NCBI GenBank assembly: GCA_964611035.1
Contig: CAZSWT010000006.1
Location: 25,725 to 89,724, forward strand
Direction: 5' to 3'
Source of the DNA: B33-G16 sp964611035
GTDB lineage: Bacteria; Desulfobacterota; DSM-4660; Desulfatiglandales; B25-G16
Length of the DNA: 64,000 bases
The notes under the pieces are model-generated. The model ran no database searches, was not told the DNA's origin, and saw only the letters and a program-made list of their open reading frames with translations. Made by a program: the position numbers and the translations under genes. How positions within the stretch are numbered: the first letter of the stretch is position 1; each line of letters starts with the position of its first letter. Below are positions 7,240 through 16,949 of the stretch, in pieces.

Positions 7240-9747
7240 TCAGATAATAATACTTTTTGTTTTTAAGACCCTTATTCCTTGTATCTGACTGTCATGAAGA
7301 GTAAACACATTCTTTATAATCTCAGCAGGCTTCAGTTCCGGCCCTTTTCCATATCTTAGAATTAACTCCAGCTCGCCATTGGATAACACATGTAATGCCT
7401 TCACCTGAGATCGAATATCAACTGTTGTTTCACCATTTCTGCGTTTCTTGACTGCTAAACAGGACTTTAACATCAAAAACCTATCCAGAGCTTCTTTGTT
7501 GAAATATCCATTCATCTGGATATGAAAATAGCTTTCTTTAATTCTGGGAGGAGTCTCCTTTATTCCTATCTCCTCCATAGAAAGAACCCTGATGCCAGAT
7601 GGCAGTTCCTTATTAAGCTTCTTTATTATGAGTGATATATTTTGAATATTTTTAACCTGAACATCCACTATTTCGCTTAAGGATTCTGTTCCCACAGGGA
7701 GTGCTATTGCAAAAGATACCTTTGGCATAGGATGGTAGCCACTAGAATACACTAAATCCATCCCAGCTCTTCTGAACGCCCTTATAAACACCTTAATAAG
7801 CTCTAAGTGGCTAAGATACCTGGTCTTTTCAAGTTTTGTAAAACATAGCCTATACCTTTTCCCTTGCTCATTTGCTTGTTTAGGCTTTAGCCTTTCCTTT
7901 TTCTCCAAGGGATGCCATGTATCAAATAACACTAGGGAAATGGTATTGTCGCTACAGACCCCACAGTTCGAACAATACTCTCTGCAATCAGGTGTTTGTT
8001 TGCCCTCCATAGCCTTTTGCCACTCGCTCAGTAAAAACTCTTTAGATAGGCCAGAATGTATATGTTCCCATGGCAAAAACTCATTATGCTCTCTTTCTCG
8101 AAGAAGGTAAAAATCTGGATCAAGATTGCACCTTTTCAAGGCCTTTTTCCAGATATCTATGTTAAGTTGCTCACTCCAGCTATCAAAACGTGCACCCTTC
8201 TGCCACGCCTCAAGTAACACCTTGGTTAATCTCCTATCCCCCCTTGAAAAGATACCCTCTAACCAGCTCGCCTCTGGATTATTCCATTTAACCTTCACTC
8301 TATGGCTCTGCAATCGTTCTCTGATAAAATTGATTCTTCGTTTACCTTCTTCAAGTTCAAGCTGGGGCAACCACTCAAAAGGTGTATGCGCCTTAGGAAC
8401 AAAGGGGGAAATGCTTACATTTAACACATGTCCCTTTCTTCCTTGAGGCCCTAATCTGGAAATCTTTTTGCTTAATTCAACAATGGAAATAAGATCACTA
8501 TCCTCCTCAGAAGGAAGGCCTATCATAAAATAAAGCTTGAGTAGGTTCCAGCCTCCCTCATAAATCTCTTTAGCTGAATGTAAAATCTGATCCTCTGTCA
8601 ATCCCTTATTAATAATATCTCTCAGTTTCTGGCTGCCGGCTTCAGGTGCAACGGTAAAACTAGTCTTCCTGACCTTCTTTATCTCCTTCATCAATAAAGA
8701 AATGGCTGTATCAATCCTTAATGAAGAGAAACTAATAGCAACATGTCTTTCTGCCTCCTTTCGCATTAACGCCTTTAATAATGGAAGGATACAACTGTAA
8801 TCACCTGAACTTAAAGAGAGAAGAGATAGATCCTCAAATCCTGTCTCATGTAAGCCTCTTTCAGCAATGCGCACTATTTCAAGGGGGTCCCGTTCCCTCA
8901 CAGGTCTATATATCATTCCTGCCTGACAAAATCGACACCCTCTGCTACAACCCCTCGCAATCTCAATGGTGAATCGATCATGAACCAGCTCGGCAAATGG
9001 GACTATTTGCTTTGAAGGAAAAGGGTAGCGATTAAGATCAGAAACGATAGCCTTTTCAACGCCTTCATACCCTTTTATCAGCGATTCTATGTACTGTATG
9101 ATTCCTTTTGTATTGTAATGCACCTTAAAAAAAGAGGGAATGTAAATGCCATTAATCTTTGCAAGCTCTTTTAATAACTCTGGCCTGCTATTTCGCCCAT
9201 CCAATTTCCATTCCCTTACGGTTTGGCAAATTGAAAGTGCTGCTTCCTCTCCATCGCCTATAACAATAGCATCAAATAGCGCAGCTACTGGCTCAGGATT
9301 AAAGCATGCAGGGCCACCAGCGATAACCAAGGGATCCATGGATTCCCTCTCTTTAGCTAAGAGGGGTATGTTTCCAAGATCAAGCATGGACAGAATGTTG
9401 GTATAACAGAGCTCATGCTGCAAACTAAAGCCAATAATATCAAATTCAGACAGAGGTTTTCCTGATTCCAGGGAGGCAAGAGGAATGCCTTTCATTTTTA
9501 ACACAGATCCTAAATCTACCCATGGGGCAAAGATTCTTTCTGCTGAAAGCCAGTCCTGTAAGTTTAATATATGATATAAAATTTTTAACCCCAGGTGGGA
9601 CATCCCGATTTCGTAAACATCAGGAAAGGCCAAAGCAATAGAGACATCCACAGCGGAAGGATCTTTCTGAATAGAATTTATTTCATCCCCTAAATATCTA
9701 CTCGGGTGTATTATTTTGGAAAACCACGCTTGTTGATATACATGCAT
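7240..9747 (-). CDS. B12-binding radical SAM protein fused to DUF2344 (TIGR03960 + TIGR03936)
   Basis: 835 aa. An N-terminal cobalamin-binding-like region (about 30-200) precedes a radical SAM core with the 4Fe-4S cysteines C267, C271 and C274. From about residue 615 comes a DUF2344 domain (YRLCFTKLEKTRYLSHLEL, then GYHPMPKVSFA). A Cys cluster near 585-600 (CREYCSNCGVC) separates the two. In many phyla these halves are separate adjacent genes beside rng. Function is unproven; genomic linkage with RNase G suggests RNA or ribosome modification. The fusion itself is common in this lineage. Confidence 0.92.
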   Translation of the reverse strand: MHVYQQAWFSKIIHPSRYLGDEINSIQKDPSAVDVSIALAFPDVYEIGMSHLGLKILYHILNLQDWLSAERIFAPWVDLGSVLKMKGIPLASLESGKPLSEFDIIGFSLQHELCYTNILSMLDLGNIPLLAKERESMDPLVIAGGPACFNPEPVAALFDAIVIGDGEEAALSICQTVREWKLDGRNSRPELLKELAKINGIYIPSFFKVHYNTKGIIQYIESLIKGYEGVEKAIVSDLNRYPFPSKQIVPFAELVHDRFTIEIARGCSRGCRFCQAGMIYRPVRERDPLEIVRIAERGLHETGFEDLSLLSLSSGDYSCILPLLKALMRKEAERHVAISFSSLRIDTAISLLMKEIKKVRKTSFTVAPEAGSQKLRDIINKGLTEDQILHSAKEIYEGGWNLLKLYFMIGLPSEEDSDLISIVELSKKISRLGPQGRKGHVLNVSISPFVPKAHTPFEWLPQLELEEGKRRINFIRERLQSHRVKVKWNNPEASWLEGIFSRGDRRLTKVLLEAWQKGARFDSWSEQLNIDIWKKALKRCNLDPDFYLLREREHNEFLPWEHIHSGLSKEFLLSEWQKAMEGKQTPDCREYCSNCGVCSDNTISLVLFDTWHPLEKKERLKPKQANEQGKRYRLCFTKLEKTRYLSHLELIKVFIRAFRRAGMDLVYSSGYHPMPKVSFAIALPVGTESLSEIVDVQVKNIQNISLIIKKLNKELPSGIRVLSMEEIGIKETPPRIKESYFHIQMNGYFNKEALDRFLMLKSCLAVKKRRNGETTVDIRSQVKALHVLSNGELELILRYGKGPELKPAEIIKNVFTLHDSQIQGIRVLKTKSIII

Positions 9748-9792
9748 TCCTAAATCCCAAATTCCATGTACTTCGATCCAGAATTTTAGATA

Positions 9793-11493
9793 TTACCCTA
9801 CATTAAGCACTTCTTTATCTATAGAAACAGGTAAAATTATGGTTATCGTGGTCCCCTCACGGGCCAAATTTTCACCTGAAACCTTACCGTCAAGACCCTC
9901 GACAAGCCTTTTAACTATAGCCAAACCTAAGCCAGATCCATCTTTTTTAGTTGTAGAAAAAGGTTTAAATATATCCTTAGCTATTTTCGGATCTAAGCCT
10001 GGTCCATTATCCTCAATTTTTATCCTTACTGACTCTACAAATTCACTTGAACTCTTAGAATCAGTTTCTTTCTGGGCACTAATAGAGATGAGTCCACCTT
10101 TTGGCATAGCCTCGGACGCATTCAGGAAAATATTCCAAAATACCTGTTTAAGCTGCTGTGGATCTGATTTAATCTTTAAGGGGCTTATAATTTTCGTCTC
10201 TATATCTAAATGCTCAGACCAGCTCTGGCTATTTTGAAATAGATAGAGGGTATCCATAATCAATTGATTAAGTTCAAATTCTTCAATTTCTATCCTTTGC
10301 GGTCTAGCAAACTGCAAAAAATCATTTACAAGATGATCCAATCGGCTTACTTCTCTTAAAACAATCTCTATCAATCTTCTGTTAATATGGGTTTCTTCTT
10401 TTGACAGGCTATCATTTAACACCTGAATTGAGCCACTTATTGAAGCTAAAGGATTTCTTATCTCGTGGGCGATTCCAGCGGCTAATTCTCCAAGCATGGC
10501 CATATCTTCCATTCTCTTGACCTCTTGTTCCATCTCCCTGATGCGTGTCGTGTCTTGAAATACAAGTATTTTTCCTTTATTGCTCCCATCATATTCTTTT
10601 AAATGTGAAATATTTAAAAGAAGATCAATTTGCTGGCCCTCCTTCCCTTTATAAGAGAGTTGGCTGAACTTATGTGGGCTATGAACCTTAAGATACGGCA
10701 TTATATGAGGGATAATATCGCTAATATCCTTTCGGATGGCATCTCTGGAATCAATATTAAATATCTTTTCCGCTCCCTTATTAAAGACAATAATTTTGCT
10801 ATGCTCGTCTAATGCAACTAGTCCCGAGGAAATATTCTGAATAATATTTTCCTTGAGCATCTCCAGATCAGCTATATCTTTCTGTTTAGATTTGAGTTCA
10901 ACCCTGCTCTTCTGAATCTGCTCTGATAGAAAACCACTCAAAAAAGCTACCAAATAAAAGGCAGCTGCATTGACAAGAATCATATAAAAAATTTCACTAC
11001 TCTGGTATTCTTGGGCATAGGGAAAACGATAACCAATGGGATTAATCAATCCATAGTAACTTAAATCAAGGAATGCCCCATAGAGAATGCTGCTAAAAGA
11101 GGCGATTATCATTCCTCCATAACGATAAAGAATTATTCCCCCTGAGAATATGTTCAATAAATAAAGAAAGGAGAATATACTTTCAATACCGCCTGTCGTA
11201 TAGATAATGGCTGTTATGAAGATGGTATCGATAAGAAGCTGAAGATACGCAAACTTGAAGAGATTTTTTATGTACTTAAGTGCAACTATATAAATAAAGG
11301 TGAGAAAATAGATTGAGGCAATAAGGATGTAGTGCGCATTTAAAATCTCACCAAAATAGGTTTTTGTTTCCCTTACCTGAATTACAATCGCTACTCCTAA
11401 AAGGAGGGAAACAAATCCCACCCTCAGAAACATCAATAATTGAAGACGGGAAAGAGTCTTTTTTTGGTCAAGATTTCGATCCGTTTTGACCAT
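9793..11493 (-). CDS. PilS-like membrane sensor histidine kinase with PAS domain
   Basis: 566 aa. About six hydrophobic segments occupy residues 20-190, a PAS domain about 205-310, HisKA with phospho-acceptor H343 (AHEIRNPLAS), and an HATPase_c domain with N box, DNGPGL and GSGLGLAIV. This architecture matches PilS, which senses pilin in the inner membrane and phosphorylates the sigma-54 activator PilR. It lies 11 bp downstream of pilC in the same direction, supporting a pilus link, but no pilR follows; the NtrC-type regulator at 50270 is far away. PilS-like is the best name, partner unknown. Confidence 0.87.
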   Translation of the reverse strand: MVKTDRNLDQKKTLSRLQLLMFLRVGFVSLLLGVAIVIQVRETKTYFGEILNAHYILIASIYFLTFIYIVALKYIKNLFKFAYLQLLIDTIFITAIIYTTGGIESIFSFLYLLNIFSGGIILYRYGGMIIASFSSILYGAFLDLSYYGLINPIGYRFPYAQEYQSSEIFYMILVNAAAFYLVAFLSGFLSEQIQKSRVELKSKQKDIADLEMLKENIIQNISSGLVALDEHSKIIVFNKGAEKIFNIDSRDAIRKDISDIIPHIMPYLKVHSPHKFSQLSYKGKEGQQIDLLLNISHLKEYDGSNKGKILVFQDTTRIREMEQEVKRMEDMAMLGELAAGIAHEIRNPLASISGSIQVLNDSLSKEETHINRRLIEIVLREVSRLDHLVNDFLQFARPQRIEIEEFELNQLIMDTLYLFQNSQSWSEHLDIETKIISPLKIKSDPQQLKQVFWNIFLNASEAMPKGGLISISAQKETDSKSSSEFVESVRIKIEDNGPGLDPKIAKDIFKPFSTTKKDGSGLGLAIVKRLVEGLDGKVSGENLAREGTTITIILPVSIDKEVLNVG

Positions 11494-11504
11494 AGTTGTT
11501 TGCG

Positions 11505-12713
11505 TCAGCCCATTGCCGCAGCCATCTGGAAGATAGGAAGATACATAGCAATAACCAGACCTCCAATTGAGCCGCCTAAAAACAACATTAAGAGTGGTTC
11601 CAGCATAGATGTCATGGCAGAAACTGCAGCGTCAACTTCATCGTCATAAAAATCCGCTATCTTTTCTAACATGGCATCCAGAGCACCAGTTGACTCTCCA
11701 ACAGAAATCATTTGGGTTACCATGCCAGGAAATATGTCTGTCTCGGAAAGAGGTTCGGCAATTGTTTGCCCTTCAGCGATGCTACTTCTTGCGTCAAAAA
11801 TAACCTCTTCTACTATAACATTACCTGCTGTTTTTGCTGTTATCTCTAAGGCATCTAAGATAGGTACACCACTACTGACCATAGTGCCAAGAGTCCTTGT
11901 AAATCTTGCAACAGCCACCTTCTTAATAAGTTCACCAAAAATTGGGAGCTTGAGCAAAATACTGTCTATGTTCCTTTTTCCTGAACTTGTTTTCCTATAT
12001 CTCCTAAATGCCCAGACAAAAACAATCAGGCCCACAATCATATAATGTATATTTCCCTTAAAAAAGTCGCTCATGGCAACCACTACCTGGGTTGGCACTG
12101 GTAGTGCCTTTCCAAAACTGGAAAACATATCCTGAAACACAGGGATGACGAAAATCATAATTACGGCAATAACAATAATGGCGATACCTACTACAACAAT
12201 AGGATAGGTCATAGCGCCTTTGATCTGAGATTTTAGCTTTTCTGCCTTTTCAATATACGCCGCCAGACGCTGCAAAATGGTATCAAGAATCCCCCCAACC
12301 TCTCCTGCAGCAACTAAATTGACAAACAAGGAATCAAACACTTTAGGATGTTTGCCTAATGCATCTGCTAAGGTTGAACCACCCTCCACATCCTTTGTTA
12401 TCTGTTTGAGCATATTCCTAAACGTCTTATTCTCTGTCTGCTCTCCCAGAATATTCAATCCCTGAACAAGAGGAAGGCCAGCATCAATCATTGTGGAGAA
12501 CTGCCTGGTAAAGATAACAAGGTCTTTTTTAGTGACCTTGGGCTGCATAAATGAAATATTTTCAAAAAGGTCTTTAGACTTTGGTTTGAGTTTCTTAACT
12601 TCGATACTTCTCTTCTTGAGCTGTATCCTTGCTATCCTTTCATCAGCAGCCTCGAGTTCACCTTTTAAGGAACGCCCCTTTTTGGTCTTGCCAGCCCAAA
12701 CATAAATAGGCAT
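11505..12713 (-). CDS. pilC: Type IV pilus inner-membrane platform protein PilC
   Basis: 402 aa, normal length. It has two T2SSF domains (about 70-190 and 270-395) with three membrane helices (near 170-195, 215-235 and 375-395) and the conserved FTRQFSTMIDAGLPLVQ and FTRTLGTMVSSGVPILDAL signatures. PilC anchors the assembly ATPases PilB and PilT and moves pilin between membrane and filament. It starts with MPIYVWAG after a GGAGGG ribosome-binding sequence. It heads a minus-strand run with the PilS-like kinase; other pilus genes lie outside the window. Confidence 0.95.
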   Translation of the reverse strand: MPIYVWAGKTKKGRSLKGELEAADERIARIQLKKRSIEVKKLKPKSKDLFENISFMQPKVTKKDLVIFTRQFSTMIDAGLPLVQGLNILGEQTENKTFRNMLKQITKDVEGGSTLADALGKHPKVFDSLFVNLVAAGEVGGILDTILQRLAAYIEKAEKLKSQIKGAMTYPIVVVGIAIIVIAVIMIFVIPVFQDMFSSFGKALPVPTQVVVAMSDFFKGNIHYMIVGLIVFVWAFRRYRKTSSGKRNIDSILLKLPIFGELIKKVAVARFTRTLGTMVSSGVPILDALEITAKTAGNVIVEEVIFDARSSIAEGQTIAEPLSETDIFPGMVTQMISVGESTGALDAMLEKIADFYDDEVDAAVSAMTSMLEPLLMLFLGGSIGGLVIAMYLPIFQMAAAMG

Positions 12714-12894
12714 GGTTCGCCCTCCTGTCTATTTACATTAAATTTATTCAGCAGTTATTGATGATTAGCTTAATTATGTTCAGAGCTCATGTCAAGAAAT
12801 CTCTTTTATTTTTCTAATCAGTCCCTAAAATAAAAGGATTTTTAAATAATTCTCAAACTAATCCGTCGGAAAATATTTTTTTAAATCAAGGGGC

Positions 12895-12922
12895 TTGACA
12901 TTTTTATTTTAGTCATTATCCT
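12895..12922 (+). promoter_or_regulatory. Sigma-70-type promoter of groES-groEL
   Basis: TTGACA at 12895-12900 and TATCCT at 12917-12922 with 16-bp spacing, followed by a 44-bp leader. No CIRCE repeat (TTAGCACTC-type inverted repeat) is visible, so HrcA control is not supported. An AT-rich tract precedes the -35. Confidence 0.6.
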
Positions 12923-12965
12923 TTTTAGATATCTGTAATATTGAACGAAAAAATAAGGAGGAATG

Positions 12966-13256
12966 ATGAAAATTCAGCCACTGCACGACCGTGTAATTGT
13001 AAAAAGAGTTGAAGAGGAAGAAGCAACCAAAGGTGGTATCATAATTCCTGATACAGCCAAGGAAAAACCAATGGAAGGAATCGTTGTTGCTGTTGGAAGC
13101 GGAAAGAGCGAGGGAGAGGGAGAAAAAAAGATACCTTTAGAGGTTAAGAAAGGCGATAGAGTCTTGTTTTCCAAATATGCAGGAACTGAGATTACAATAG
13201 ATGGCGAAGACCACCTTATCATGAAAGAAGAAGATATTATTGCTATTGTTAAATAA
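12966..13256 (+). CDS. groES: Co-chaperonin GroES
   Basis: 96 aa. It caps the GroEL barrel during ATP-driven protein folding in the cytosol. The N-terminus KIQPLHDRVIVKR, the mobile-loop segment KGGIIIPDTAKEKP and the C-terminal MKEEDIIAIVK are all canonical. Two ATGs are adjacent (12963 and 12966); the AGGAGG at 12956-12961 is better spaced for 12966, which also gives the usual MKI start. It lies 37 bp before groEL in the usual bicistronic order. Confidence 0.97.
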   Translation: MKIQPLHDRVIVKRVEEEEATKGGIIIPDTAKEKPMEGIVVAVGSGKSEGEGEKKIPLEVKKGDRVLFSKYAGTEITIDGEDHLIMKEEDIIAIVK

Positions 13257-13293
13257 TTATTTTTAATTTTAAAATCTCAAGGAGGATTTCATT

Positions 13294-14937
13294 ATGGCAG
13301 CAAAGGAAATTATATATGATTCCAAGGCCAGGGAATTAATATTGAAAGGCATAGACACACTGGCTGAGGCAGTTAAGGTAACTCTTGGCCCAAAGGGAAG
13401 AAATGTTATCTTAGAGAAGTCCTGGGGATCACCCACTATTACTAAGGACGGCGTTACCGTGGCTAAGGAGATAGAGCTTGAAGATAAGTTTGAAAACATG
13501 GGCGCTCAGATGGTCAAAGAGGTTGCCTCTAAGACATCAGATGTAGCAGGGGATGGAACAACAACAGCCACTTTGTTGGCCCAATCAATCTACCGTGAAG
13601 GTGCAAAGCTTGTCACAGCAGGCGCTAATCCTATGGCCCTCAAGAGAGGTATTGAAAAGGCAGTAGATGTAATCGTAGGTGAACTGAAAAAGATGTCCAG
13701 AATAACAAAAGAGCAGCAAGAAATTTCTCAGGTAGGCACAATCTCGGCAAACAATGATCAGACTATAGGAAATATTATTGCTGAGTCCATGGCAAAGGTT
13801 GGAAAAGAGGGCGTTATCACTGTTGAGGAGGCAAAAAGTATGGAGACAACCCTCGAGATTGTCGAGGGAATGCAATTTGACAGAGGTTATCTTTCCCCCT
13901 ACTTTGTAACGGATGCTGAAAAGATGGACGTCTCATTAGAAGAGCCTTATATCCTGTTACACGAAAAAAAGATCAGCAACATGAAAGATATGGTTCCTCT
14001 GCTTGAACAGATCGCCAAGATGGGAAAACCTCTCTTAATCTTAGCCGAGGATGTAGAGGGTGAGGCCCTTGCTACTCTGGTGGTTAACAAACTGAGAGGG
14101 ACAATAAAAATAGCAGCTGTTAAGGCGCCTGGCTTTGGAGATAGGCGTAAGGCCATGCTTGAGGATGTTGCTATCCTCACAGGAGGTAAGGTGATCTCAG
14201 AAGACCTGGGCCTTAAACTGGAAAATGTAAGCACAGCTGACCTTGGCACAGCAAAAACCGTCAATATCGATAAAGACAATACAACTATTGTCGATGGCGG
14301 TGGAAGCAGAAGTGATCTGGAAGGAAGGGTAAAACAAATCAGGAGTCAGATAGATGATACCACCTCTGACTATGATAAAGAAAAATTGCAGGAAAGGCTG
14401 GCCAAGTTGATTGGTGGTGTTGCCGTTATTAATGTCGGAGCCGCAACAGAGACAGAGATGAAGGAAAAGAAGGCAAGGGTTGAGGACGCCCTCAATGCTA
14501 CCAGGGCAGCAGTAGAAGAAGGGATCGTTCCTGGTGGCGGTATTGCATTTATCAGATCCATTTCAGCTTTATCAAAGCTAAAACTGGAGGGAGACGAACA
14601 GCTTGGAGTAAATATAGTCAAAAGATCTTTAGAAGACCCGGTACGTCAGATTGCAAACAATGCCGGCTTAGAAGGATCAGTCGTGGTGGAGAAGGTGAAA
14701 GAAGAAAAAGGTGCCTTTGGTTTGAATGCTGAGACAGGTGAGTATGAAGATCTCGTCAAGGCTGGAATCATTGATCCAACCAAAGTTACACGATATGCCC
14801 TTCAAAATGCCGCTTCTGTCACTGCCCTTATGCTTACTACCCAGGCTATGATAGCTGAAAAACCAAAAGAAGAAAAAGCAGCGCCAGCAATGCCTCCAGG
14901 AGGTGGCTATGGTGGTGGAATGGAAGGAATGATGTAA
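13294..14937 (+). CDS. groEL: Chaperonin GroEL
   Basis: 547 aa, full length. The ATP-binding GPKGRNV and DGTTTA motifs are in place, and the protein ends in the usual glycine/methionine-rich tail (GGGYGGGMEGMM). It forms the two-ring folding chamber with GroES. GGAGG lies 9 bp before the ATG. Transcription probably ends at the strong hairpin just downstream. Confidence 0.98.
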   Translation: MAAKEIIYDSKARELILKGIDTLAEAVKVTLGPKGRNVILEKSWGSPTITKDGVTVAKEIELEDKFENMGAQMVKEVASKTSDVAGDGTTTATLLAQSIYREGAKLVTAGANPMALKRGIEKAVDVIVGELKKMSRITKEQQEISQVGTISANNDQTIGNIIAESMAKVGKEGVITVEEAKSMETTLEIVEGMQFDRGYLSPYFVTDAEKMDVSLEEPYILLHEKKISNMKDMVPLLEQIAKMGKPLLILAEDVEGEALATLVVNKLRGTIKIAAVKAPGFGDRRKAMLEDVAILTGGKVISEDLGLKLENVSTADLGTAKTVNIDKDNTTIVDGGGSRSDLEGRVKQIRSQIDDTTSDYDKEKLQERLAKLIGGVAVINVGAATETEMKEKKARVEDALNATRAAVEEGIVPGGGIAFIRSISALSKLKLEGDEQLGVNIVKRSLEDPVRQIANNAGLEGSVVVEKVKEEKGAFGLNAETGEYEDLVKAGIIDPTKVTRYALQNAASVTALMLTTQAMIAEKPKEEKAAPAMPPGGGYGGGMEGMM

Positions 14938-14968
14938 TTTTTAGAAAAAATAGCTGGGCTTTTATCCT

Positions 14969-15004
14969 TAAGGCGGCCAATTACTGATTGGCCGCCTTTT
15001 TTTA
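14969..15004 (+). terminator. Rho-independent terminator of groESL
   Basis: A 12-bp perfect stem (AAGGCGGCCAAT / ATTGGCCGCCTT) with a 5-nt loop followed by seven or more T residues, starting about 32 bp after the groEL stop. Confidence 0.92.
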
Positions 15005-15121
15005 TATCTAAATCAAGATAAAATAGTCTATAATGGATTTAGAGATTTCGGCACACTATTCCATATGGGTGGCAAAAACTAACATTTCAATAAATTAGAG
15101 AATTTTCGAGATAACGCAGTA

Positions 15122-15859
15122 ATGAAATTCCTTTCTCAATTAATTGACATTATCTATCCCCCACGCTGCCATATCTGTAATCGGTTCTTGTCTAATGATG
15201 AAAGGGTTCCCTCCTCGTTTCATTTATGTTCTAGTTGTTTAGATAGCCTTATCCCTATTACCCATCCGATGTGTACTGTCTGCGGTCTGCCTTTCCAAAC
15301 CTCAACAGGATCAGATCATCTCTGTGAAAATTGTCTTCGCAAAAGGCCCTGGTATGATTTCCTCCGATCACCTTATCTTTACTCAAGCCCACTTATGGAA
15401 TGTATACAAAGATTCAAATACAATATGGAAACTCACCTAATGTCCTCTCTTGGACAGCTACTGTCCTCCTTTGCCAAAGAATGGATACCCGATCTAAAGG
15501 ATTTTATAATCATCCCTGTACCTCTCCACAGGCGCAGACTCAGAGAAAGGGGCTTCAACCAGAGTCTTTTGTTGGCCAGGGTGTTATCCTCAGACCTTGG
15601 GAATCGATTAGATTATCTATCCCTTATCAGAAACAGATATACGCAAGCGCAGACAGGTCTGAAGAAAAAAGAAAGGAGAAAAAATGTTAAAGATGCCTTT
15701 TCCATTATACACCCTGATGCTATCAAGTATAAAAAGATACTATTGGTTGATGATGTCTTTACAACCGGGTACACCTTGAATGAATGCGCACGAACCCTGA
15801 AAAAATCAGGGGCTACAACTGTTATTTGTCTAACACTCGCCAGAACTCTGGTTAATTGA
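15122..15859 (+). CDS. comF: ComF-family phosphoribosyltransferase-like protein
   Basis: 245 aa. The N-terminal part carries four CxxC-type pairs (residues about 14-75), a double zinc ribbon. The C-terminal half is a PRTase-like domain with the PRPP-loop signature ILLVDDVFTTGYTL near residues 200-215. ComFC acts in DNA uptake during transformation in competent bacteria and is linked to helicase and primosome functions elsewhere. Proximity to pilus genes (about 2.5 kb upstream) may be coincidental. It stands alone downstream of groEL. Confidence 0.9.
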   Translation: MKFLSQLIDIIYPPRCHICNRFLSNDERVPSSFHLCSSCLDSLIPITHPMCTVCGLPFQTSTGSDHLCENCLRKRPWYDFLRSPYLYSSPLMECIQRFKYNMETHLMSSLGQLLSSFAKEWIPDLKDFIIIPVPLHRRRLRERGFNQSLLLARVLSSDLGNRLDYLSLIRNRYTQAQTGLKKKERRKNVKDAFSIIHPDAIKYKKILLVDDVFTTGYTLNECARTLKKSGATTVICLTLARTLVN

Positions 15860-15962
15860 AGATGAAATGGTAAATTAGATACGTTGTTACACATCCAAAA
15901 AAGGTTGCAATCCATATAATCAACTGTTAACGTAATTGCACTTTATTTTCCTGGAATGGCCA

Positions 15963-16922
15963 ATGATTGAACAAGGTCAAATAAATAAACCAAGAGCAGT
16001 AAATAATCATATACTTGCAATTGCTGGTGGAAAAGGGGGTACTGGTAAAAGCCTTATTACCGCAAGTATAGGCATCTGTTTGGCTGATAGAGGCAATGGT
16101 GTTCTTCTCATAGATGCTGATTTGGGAACAGCTAATCTACATACCTTTTTGGGATTAGAACCTCCGAAATTAGGTCTATCTGATTTTGTTAGCAAAAAAG
16201 AATCAACTATTTCTGGTATCATAACCAAGACAGGGATAAATAATCTTAAACTAATTTCAGGGGCTAAAGATATGATAGGGATCGCTAATCTATCCTATGG
16301 GCAAAAGGTAAAGGTATTGAACAATATCAAAAAATTGAATTATAGATATATCTTATTAGATCTTGGCCCTGGCACATCCTTTAATATCCTCGATTTTTTT
16401 TTGATTTCCCATTGCGGTATCCTTATAACATCACCGGAACCCACATCTATTGAAAATACATATCGCTTTACAAAGGGGCTTCTTTTTCGCCATTTAAGAA
16501 AGACTATTAGTAAAAAAGTGGTGAGATCCCTCATAGACAATGGGATCAGGCAGAGGAATGGGCACAAATTTGAGTCAGTCTTTGATCTCCTGGAAACCAT
16601 AGAAACAATCGAACCAAGGCTTGGAGATACTATATCACGCTATCTCTCAACCTTAGATATTAAATTAATTGTTAACCAGGTGCGCACAAGTAAAGACAGG
16701 GCCATAGGGCAAAAGATGGCTATCGCGATCAAGAAACACTTTGGTATCCAGATTGATTTCTTGGGAAACGTAAGTCATGATAATACACTTAGGAAAGGCC
16801 TACTCCAGAAAAAACCCCTCATGGCTTATTTGCCACACTCTAAGGCATTTAAAGAACTTACTGAAATAACTCAAAAAATATCACCACGTTATCAATTAGG
16901 ATTAGGCTTTCCTGCTGATTAA
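15963..16922 (+). CDS. MinD/ParA-like P-loop ATPase (FlhG/Mrp-like)
   Basis: About 319 aa from ATG 15963; an in-frame TTG at 15936 would add nine residues. A deviant Walker A, GGKGGTGKS, sits near the N-terminus, followed by LLIDADLGTANLH and a Walker B-like YILLDLGPGTS. A switch-type TSPEPTSIENTY segment follows. The ~320-aa length and the downstream helix-turn-helix partner match a Deltaproteobacterial MinD-family pair of unproven function, perhaps in cell polarity or positioning. It is clearly distinct from the parA at 19217. No minE or flagellar genes are nearby. Confidence 0.85.
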   Translation: MIEQGQINKPRAVNNHILAIAGGKGGTGKSLITASIGICLADRGNGVLLIDADLGTANLHTFLGLEPPKLGLSDFVSKKESTISGIITKTGINNLKLISGAKDMIGIANLSYGQKVKVLNNIKKLNYRYILLDLGPGTSFNILDFFLISHCGILITSPEPTSIENTYRFTKGLLFRHLRKTISKKVVRSLIDNGIRQRNGHKFESVFDLLETIETIEPRLGDTISRYLSTLDIKLIVNQVRTSKDRAIGQKMAIAIKKHFGIQIDFLGNVSHDNTLRKGLLQKKPLMAYLPHSKAFKELTEITQKISPRYQLGLGFPAD

Positions 16923-16949
16923 TGTTTTTACCTAAATATCAGGCAGCTT

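Noticed and set aside
8126..9406. Plus-strand ORFs opposite the radical SAM gene
   Set aside because: Shadows; the minus-strand protein is clearly conserved across the whole stretch.
12714..12962. CIRCE/HrcA operator before groES
   Set aside because: No TTAGCACTC-N9-GAGTGCTAA-type repeat can be found.
13585..14621. Antisense ORFs inside groEL
   Set aside because: Frame shadows of a highly conserved gene with no ribosome binding sites or family match.
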